A stretch of DNA of 64,000 nucleotides from Gammaproteobacteria bacterium (GTDB lineage: Bacteria; Pseudomonadota; Gammaproteobacteria; Pseudomonadales; Azotimanducaceae), in the NCBI GenBank assembly GCA_026706935.1, contig JAPOXV010000019.1:186001-250000 (forward strand), given 5' to 3'. Made by a program: the position numbers and the translations under genes. Of this stretch, positions 59,558 through 64,000 are shown piece after piece. Position 1 is the stretch's first letter. Each line of letters opens with the position of its first letter. Below the pieces are notes generated by a model, which worked only from the letters and a program-made list of their open reading frames with translations, ran no database searches and was not told the origin of the DNA.

Positions 59558-61883
59558 TGCCGTCCGTTACTAACTTTTTGATGCTCTCGTCATTAAAGCT
59601 CAGCTCCTTTAATAACGAGACGGTACTACCACCCGCTAGCTCTGTTCCCGCATAGCCAACGGACGAATCAAACTCGACCATCGGTCCGAGTCTGTAGTAA
59701 TCACCCCATTCGGGATGCCGAGCGCGTACGAGTAAGCGTTCCGCTTTCACGTGCTCATCCTTGAGAAACCATACTGGCGGTGCTGAGTCATCCGCAACCA
59801 CACAACCAATACCAAGAGGTGTCAATTCCGCTTCCCATTCTTCTGACGATTTCTCGAGGAACTTTGTTTCTAACGATGCTTCTAAATCTGGAGAATCAAC
59901 ATTGATCGCAAGTGCTGCCTGCAACTTCGATTTTTCGCTCGCGTTGACTACACCAAGGAACACCCATCCTTCGGCACAACGATACAGGCGATAGAGCGCA
60001 TTCAATCCGTAGCCGTCTTTATCTACCGGTGGACGCGCAGCTTTCCCCTCGTATGAGAGGAAGTCGTCCCAGTTAGCGTACGCGTTTGCGCCGAACATAT
60101 CGATATAGATCTTCTGACCTTTCCCGTTTGCGCGGCGAGCATGTAGCCCCAAAACGGCTGTCGTCGCGACCACCATGGACGTATTGGGATCGGGATTGAC
60201 TTCGTTCGCACGAAGCAGTTTTCTCGCAGTTTCTCGTAGTGATTCATTGTCGGCGGGTTCGTCCTCGTCAGGCAATCCGCCGATCTGCCAAACGACACCA
60301 CCTAAAGCAGCGCCAGGAATCGGATGCGTGGATGGTCGTTTCGCACCTGGGCCATGCGGACCGTAGCCGTTCGCAGAAATGTAAACGAGCTGTGGATTCA
60401 GTGCGGAAAGTTCGTCATAACCGATCCCGAGTTTTTCAGGTACGCCGACACGGTAGTTGTGAATCCAAACATCGGCCTTTTTCGCAAGCTCCTGCGCAAT
60501 GGCTTGTCCTTCTGGACTCTTCAGATCAAGACAAATGGATTCCTTCCCCGTATTGCACTTGCTAGCACCGAGCGAACTCATCATGTTTCTAAATGGGTCG
60601 CCAGCAATCGGTTCTAACTTAATCACACGCGCACCCATATCTGCGAGCGTGGCCGCGCCAAGTGGTGCAGCAATGATCGTAGCGCTTTCGACGATCGTCA
60701 CGCCTTCTAATGGTCGTTGAGGTGAATCTCCACGGGCGATCGGAGTTGATGTGACCGATCGCGTTTTTAGCTGCTCGACCGTTACACCCTTGTGAGGATC
60801 ACCGACTTTGCCCGGCGATTCTGTAAGGTTCGCCACCAAGCCAAGCTGGACACCACCATTCACGCGTTGAGAGTGTCCATTAGCAACTACGTCGGGATCG
60901 TTGAGCGCGTCCTGCGTGCTTTGGTACGCATGCGACACCACGCCGCCGTCGTTGACAAAGTGGTCGGTCCATTCCTCGAGCGTTTTTGTCTGCATGTGTT
61001 CGAGTAGTTGGTCTCGAAACTCTTCGAGGACATCGCGATCCCATCTCATCGGATCGCCGCGGTACTTCTCTTCCTTGAAGACCATGTCGAATCCCGCCGA
61101 GCGCAGGAAGTTATCTAACAAGTGAGGTAACAGATTACCAAGCTGCAACCACTTCCCGTCCTTCGTTCGCACAGGGTGGTAGTTCAGCGTTGGCATCGAC
61201 TTGGTACGGTCACGTTGGACTTTGGGTCGTGGCAGGATCCCTTTATCCTGTAGTTGCGCCATGCTAATGACGCCCATTTCATAAGGCATCATGCCACGCA
61301 AGAGTGAAGTGTTGAACACCGTACCATGACCCGTGCGTTCGCGATTGTCGAGTCCTGCCATGACTGCAGCAGCAACGCTTTGGGAGGTCGCGTGAACACC
61401 TACTTGCAACGCCGAGTAATTCGGACCTTCTCGATCAGCGACACCCGCGAAATTGAGCATGCGACCGGATTTAGCAGCGACCACACCTTCGTACCCTGGG
61501 TAGTCGCGATACGGGCCACTCGAGCCAAATCCTGAAACGTATCCGCATACGAGTGTAGGTCGGTTTTGCCGCATCGTTTCTTCGTCCAGACCCAAGCGAC
61601 TCAAGGTATCGGGCTTCAATGTTGTCACGAAAGCGTCTGCACCATCCTTGATCAACTCGCAGAGTTTCGAGATTGCGTGCTGGTCGCTCAAATCAAGTCG
61701 GACCTCGGTTTTTCCGCGCATCCACATTGGGTACGACGGCATCGATTGAAACGGATCACCTTCAATCGGCGACACCTTGATCACATCCGCGCCAAAGTCC
61801 GCCATGATCATCCCCGCGATCCCCGTTACGGGACCGTTCCCTAGTTCGACAATGCGGTACGACGTCAGTGCAGACATAGGCAC
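59541..61883 (-). CDS. Tandem CaiB/BaiF family III CoA-transferase (two-domain fusion)
   Basis: The 780-residue protein holds two copies of the CaiB/BaiF CoA-transferase fold. Copy 1 (about 1-380) has RIVELGNGPVTGIAGMIMADFGADVIKV and TLKPDTLSRLGLDEETM. Copy 2 (about 395-770) has IVESATIIAAPLGAATLADMGARVIKLEP and SLGASKCNTGKESICLDLKSPEGQAIA with HNYRVGVPEKLGIGYDEL. Such enzymes move CoA between acids. Normal members have one domain of about 400 residues and form interlinked dimers, so the fusion would link a dimer in one chain. It is divergent from the enoyl-CoA hydratase gene. Confidence 0.85.
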   Translation of the reverse strand: MPMSALTSYRIVELGNGPVTGIAGMIMADFGADVIKVSPIEGDPFQSMPSYPMWMRGKTEVRLDLSDQHAISKLCELIKDGADAFVTTLKPDTLSRLGLDEETMRQNRPTLVCGYVSGFGSSGPYRDYPGYEGVVAAKSGRMLNFAGVADREGPNYSALQVGVHATSQSVAAAVMAGLDNRERTGHGTVFNTSLLRGMMPYEMGVISMAQLQDKGILPRPKVQRDRTKSMPTLNYHPVRTKDGKWLQLGNLLPHLLDNFLRSAGFDMVFKEEKYRGDPMRWDRDVLEEFRDQLLEHMQTKTLEEWTDHFVNDGGVVSHAYQSTQDALNDPDVVANGHSQRVNGGVQLGLVANLTESPGKVGDPHKGVTVEQLKTRSVTSTPIARGDSPQRPLEGVTIVESATIIAAPLGAATLADMGARVIKLEPIAGDPFRNMMSSLGASKCNTGKESICLDLKSPEGQAIAQELAKKADVWIHNYRVGVPEKLGIGYDELSALNPQLVYISANGYGPHGPGAKRPSTHPIPGAALGGVVWQIGGLPDEDEPADNESLRETARKLLRANEVNPDPNTSMVVATTAVLGLHARRANGKGQKIYIDMFGANAYANWDDFLSYEGKAARPPVDKDGYGLNALYRLYRCAEGWVFLGVVNASEKSKLQAALAINVDSPDLEASLETKFLEKSSEEWEAELTPLGIGCVVADDSAPPVWFLKDEHVKAERLLVRARHPEWGDYYRLGPMVEFDSSVGYAGTELAGGSTVSLLKELSFNDESIKKLVTDGIVRAA

Positions 61884-62015
61884 CTGATCCAGTGTGGAAG
61901 TCGCACGATTTTATGGACGACCACTTAATCTACACCGGGCTATGCAGCAAGAAAGAGTGCGCATTGGCTCGTGCAAAATTGAAGCACACAAAGGCACTCA
62001 GTTAGGTACATAGAA

Positions 62016-62873
62016 ATGGCGAAAACAACTGAACAGTTTGAATACGAAGAAATACGCTACGAAGTCGATGGTGCGACCGCTGTCATCACGCTCAATCGCC
62101 CCGAGACATTGAATGCGTTGACAGACCTGACTCAAGCGGAAGTGAGGCATGCGCTTGAACGTTCAGAGAAAAATCCGGACATCCTTGGAAACGTTTTAAC
62201 AGGTGAAGGACGAGGGTTTTGTTCCGGAGTCGATATGAACGCACTCGGCAAGATGAGCGAAGCAGGGCGTCGTTTAGGAAACACCTATGGTCATCTTGCA
62301 GCAGATCCAGGTAATCCGGACAATGACCCGAACTTTGAAATTGGCGCCGCATATTTCTTGGGGCTAAGTAAACCGCTCATCGCGGCGATCAACGGCGCGT
62401 GTGCCGGGCTCGGGTTCAGTTGGGCGACTTTCTGTGATCTGAGGTTCATCGACCGAAACGCCCGGATTACCACGTCATTCGCACAACGAGGGTTGATTGC
62501 CGAACACGGTACCAGTTGGATGCTCCCGCGATTAATCGGTCCCGCGAACGCATTGGATCTATTCTGGACATCGCGCAAGATCAATGGCGAGGAGGCGTTC
62601 CGACTAGGTTACGCGAACCGCCTATGCGAGGACGGTGAATGTGTAAACGACGCGATTAGCTTTCTGAACGAAATCAATGAAACGAACGCACCAAACTCCC
62701 TTATGTATATGAAACGTCAGGTCTATAAGCACCTAAACAAAGAACTACATCCCGCGATGGTCGAATCCAATACGTGGATGGATGAAAGCCTTGCTCGAGG
62801 TGACTTTAAGGAAGGTGTCGATTCATTCGTTCAGAAGCGTCCACCGCAGTTCAATCGAGTCGGCTCCGAATAG
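62016..62873 (+). CDS. Enoyl-CoA hydratase/isomerase
   Basis: The 285-residue crotonase-family protein has AVITLNRPETLNALT, the oxyanion block in EGRGFCSGVDMNAL, and the second conserved loop AAINGACAGLGFSWATFCDLRF followed by ITTSFAQRGLIAEHGTSWMLPRLIG. One active-site Glu candidate lies in LIAEHGTS. The hydration of an enoyl-CoA in a beta-oxidation-like path is the most likely role. The DUF169 gene starts 10 bases after its stop, and the divergent CoA-transferase gene is 132 bases upstream. Confidence 0.88.
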   Translation: MAKTTEQFEYEEIRYEVDGATAVITLNRPETLNALTDLTQAEVRHALERSEKNPDILGNVLTGEGRGFCSGVDMNALGKMSEAGRRLGNTYGHLAADPGNPDNDPNFEIGAAYFLGLSKPLIAAINGACAGLGFSWATFCDLRFIDRNARITTSFAQRGLIAEHGTSWMLPRLIGPANALDLFWTSRKINGEEAFRLGYANRLCEDGECVNDAISFLNEINETNAPNSLMYMKRQVYKHLNKELHPAMVESNTWMDESLARGDFKEGVDSFVQKRPPQFNRVGSE

Positions 62874-62883
62874 GCGTATCGAT

Positions 62884-63666
62884 ATGGCAATCATCGCGTC
62901 AGAGTCACAGAATCTCGATTGGACTGAGATCGTTGCCGGCTTAAATCAGTTTTTACGTCTGCGAACGACGCCGATCGGAATGAAACTGTTCGAAAGTGCA
63001 TCCGACATCGACGAAATCGAACGGATTAGACGACCGAAGCACATTCACACAACGGATCAGATCGTCGGCCAAGCATCCCGCAATGGCTGGACCGTGGGTA
63101 TCACCGCACAAGACCTCGTCGGCGCGCAATGCCAAACTGTGATCGGACTAGCGCCTCGATCGGAAGAGTGGCTTTCCGGCAAAAACATGGCGGGGGTTTG
63201 GTACGAAAACCTAGAAGAATCTGCCAAACATCAGGCAGCGATGGACGTCGTCCCTTACGGTAAATACGAAGCAATGGTTGTCAGCCCGCTCGCATCAGGG
63301 AGACTAAACCCTCCTGATATCGCACTCATCTATGCGACCCCCGCGCAGATGATCTTGTTCATCAATGGTCTGCAATGGACTGGGTATCGAAAACTCGAAT
63401 GGGGTTGCGTCGGGGAAAGCGCTTGTGCGGATAGCTGGGGCCGTGCGCTGGCATCAGGCGAACCGAGTCTTTCAATTCCGTGCTTTGCGGAGCGTCGCTA
63501 CGGCGGCGTCATGGAAGACGAGCTACTAATGGCGATTCCACCTTCGTACTTACCGGGCGTCATCGAAGGACTGCGGAACCTGTCGCGCAATGGTCTACGC
63601 TATCCAATCCCTCAATATGGGGTGAATAACGACGTCCGTGATGGAATGAACGTGAGCTACGGCTAG
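62884..63666 (+). CDS. DUF169-family protein
   Basis: The 260-residue protein starts with the ATG of 62884, 10 bases after the hydratase stop; a longer frame reaches back into that gene and is not used. Its blocks TTPIGMKLFESASDIDEIERI, LAPRSEEWLSGKNMAGVWYENLEESAKHQAAM and IALIYATPAQMILFINGLQW are those of DUF169, and the segment GESACADSWGRALASGEPSLSIPCFAERRYG carries two cysteines that could bind a metal or cluster. Function is unknown; the family often lies near anaerobic or corrinoid enzymes, but here it follows a CoA-linked enzyme. Confidence 0.85.
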   Translation: MAIIASESQNLDWTEIVAGLNQFLRLRTTPIGMKLFESASDIDEIERIRRPKHIHTTDQIVGQASRNGWTVGITAQDLVGAQCQTVIGLAPRSEEWLSGKNMAGVWYENLEESAKHQAAMDVVPYGKYEAMVVSPLASGRLNPPDIALIYATPAQMILFINGLQWTGYRKLEWGCVGESACADSWGRALASGEPSLSIPCFAERRYGGVMEDELLMAIPPSYLPGVIEGLRNLSRNGLRYPIPQYGVNNDVRDGMNVSYG

Positions 63667-63673
63667 TCTAGAT

Positions 63674-64000
63674 CTAGGCGGCAGCTAATTCGTACCCTTC
63701 GTCCCGCAGTTCGTCGAATCTCTGTCTGACCGTCGAAGCATCGGCTTGAGCGTCGATCATGTCGGCAATGGACGCATGTGTCTGCGTCGCGACTAATCTA
63801 GGTTGCTCCCCAACTGACCAACCCACTAGGTTATCCCAAAACGGATCCACGATTTCCTGTCCAGGTATGGTGCCACCGTCCTCTCGACGTAAAGTCAAAG
63901 AGCGAAGTTCGCCAAGGTAGAGCCGTAGCGATTCAACGTGGATCAATTCATCCGTTCGAATTCGCTCGATGATCTCGGCCGCTTCGAGTGCCTGATCCTC
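63674..64000 (-). CDS. Ferritin-like helical protein, C-terminal part (cut by window end)
   Basis: The frame is open from 63674 to the window end, so the start is outside. Visible residues (about 108) begin with ALEAAEIIERIRTDELIHVESLRLYLGEL, where the E-x-x-H spacing resembles the diiron-ligand helix of rubrerythrin/ferritin-like proteins, and continue with GTIPGQEIVDPFWDNLVGW. The end of the protein is a helix with QRFDELRDEGYELAAA. The gene converges on the DUF169 gene, 7 bases apart. A diiron role is inferred from two residues only. Confidence 0.5.
   Translation of the reverse strand, partial: EDQALEAAEIIERIRTDELIHVESLRLYLGELRSLTLRREDGGTIPGQEIVDPFWDNLVGWSVGEQPRLVATQTHASIADMIDAQADASTVRQRFDELRDEGYELAAA

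Noticed and set aside
1-64000. Prophage, insertion sequence, integron, CRISPR or rRNA genes
   Set aside because: I found no transposase, integrase, capsid, Cas or rRNA sequence, and no regularly spaced repeats.

Overview
The window looks like the chromosome of an uncultivated, probably marine, gammaproteobacterium. The main reason is the order aspS-yebC-ruvC-ruvA-ruvB-tolQ-tolR-tolA-tolB-pal-cpoB (34660-43871), together with bepA, tusA-perM-dapA-bamC, nadA, proS and cyoE. G+C is close to 50 percent. Genes are tightly packed, convergent pairs often share stop-codon bases, and many neighbours overlap by ATGA. I see no prophage, insertion sequence, CRISPR array or rRNA operon. The lineage cannot be fixed from the sequence alone.

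Region by region. 1-3481: the 5' part of a glcD-type flavin oxidase, a selenoprotein of the PrdB/GrdB family that is read only if an in-frame UGA is decoded as selenocysteine, a class I dihydroorotase and a five-bladed-propeller protein. 3523-9542: one minus-strand cluster of two acyl-CoA ligases and a three-part ABC-2 exporter. 9543-10249: palindromic sites and a small PspC gene pair. 10271-16750: a glutamine amidotransferase, a lipoprotein, a CnoX-like thioredoxin/TPR protein, a TonB-dependent receptor with a carboxypeptidase-regulatory-like domain and an FAD oxidase. 17121-20841: an unrecognised protein, a VOC protein, an ArsC-type arsenate reductase, ilvA and tRNA-Ser(CGA). 20863-25854: an envelope and lysine-pathway operon (tusA, perM, dapA, bamC, an MBL-fold enzyme and an unrecognised exported protein). 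25964-34314: bepA, nadA (apparently with an AUU start), an ATP-grasp ligase, three SDR enzymes, a phosphoesterase, an alpha/beta hydrolase and an MBL-fold hydrolase. 34437-44258: tRNA-Lys(UUU) and the Tol-Pal/Ruv/aspS cluster. 44581-47854: an HU-like protein with a histone-H1-like tail, proS and cyoE. 47886-58960: two sugar-isomerase-like TIM barrels, a 1489-residue leucine-rich-repeat protein fused to a metzincin-like protease, a Gfo/Idh/MocA dehydrogenase and a second TonB-dependent receptor. 58961-64000: a membrane protein, a double CaiB/BaiF CoA-transferase, an enoyl-CoA hydratase, a DUF169 protein and the 3' part of a ferritin-like gene.

How the genes fit together. The housekeeping genes serve envelope integrity (Tol-Pal, BamC, BepA), recombination (RuvABC), translation (AspS, ProS, tRNAs) and NAD, lysine, isoleucine and pyrimidine synthesis. 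The accessory genes point to heterotrophic use of acyl-CoA-activated compounds (three ligase/transferase loci, several SDRs, an enoyl-CoA hydratase) and of sugars or polyols taken up through TonB receptors. The strongest unusual signals are the selenoprotein with its SECIS-like hairpin, the LRR-metzincin fusion, the AUU start of nadA and the HU/H1 chimera.
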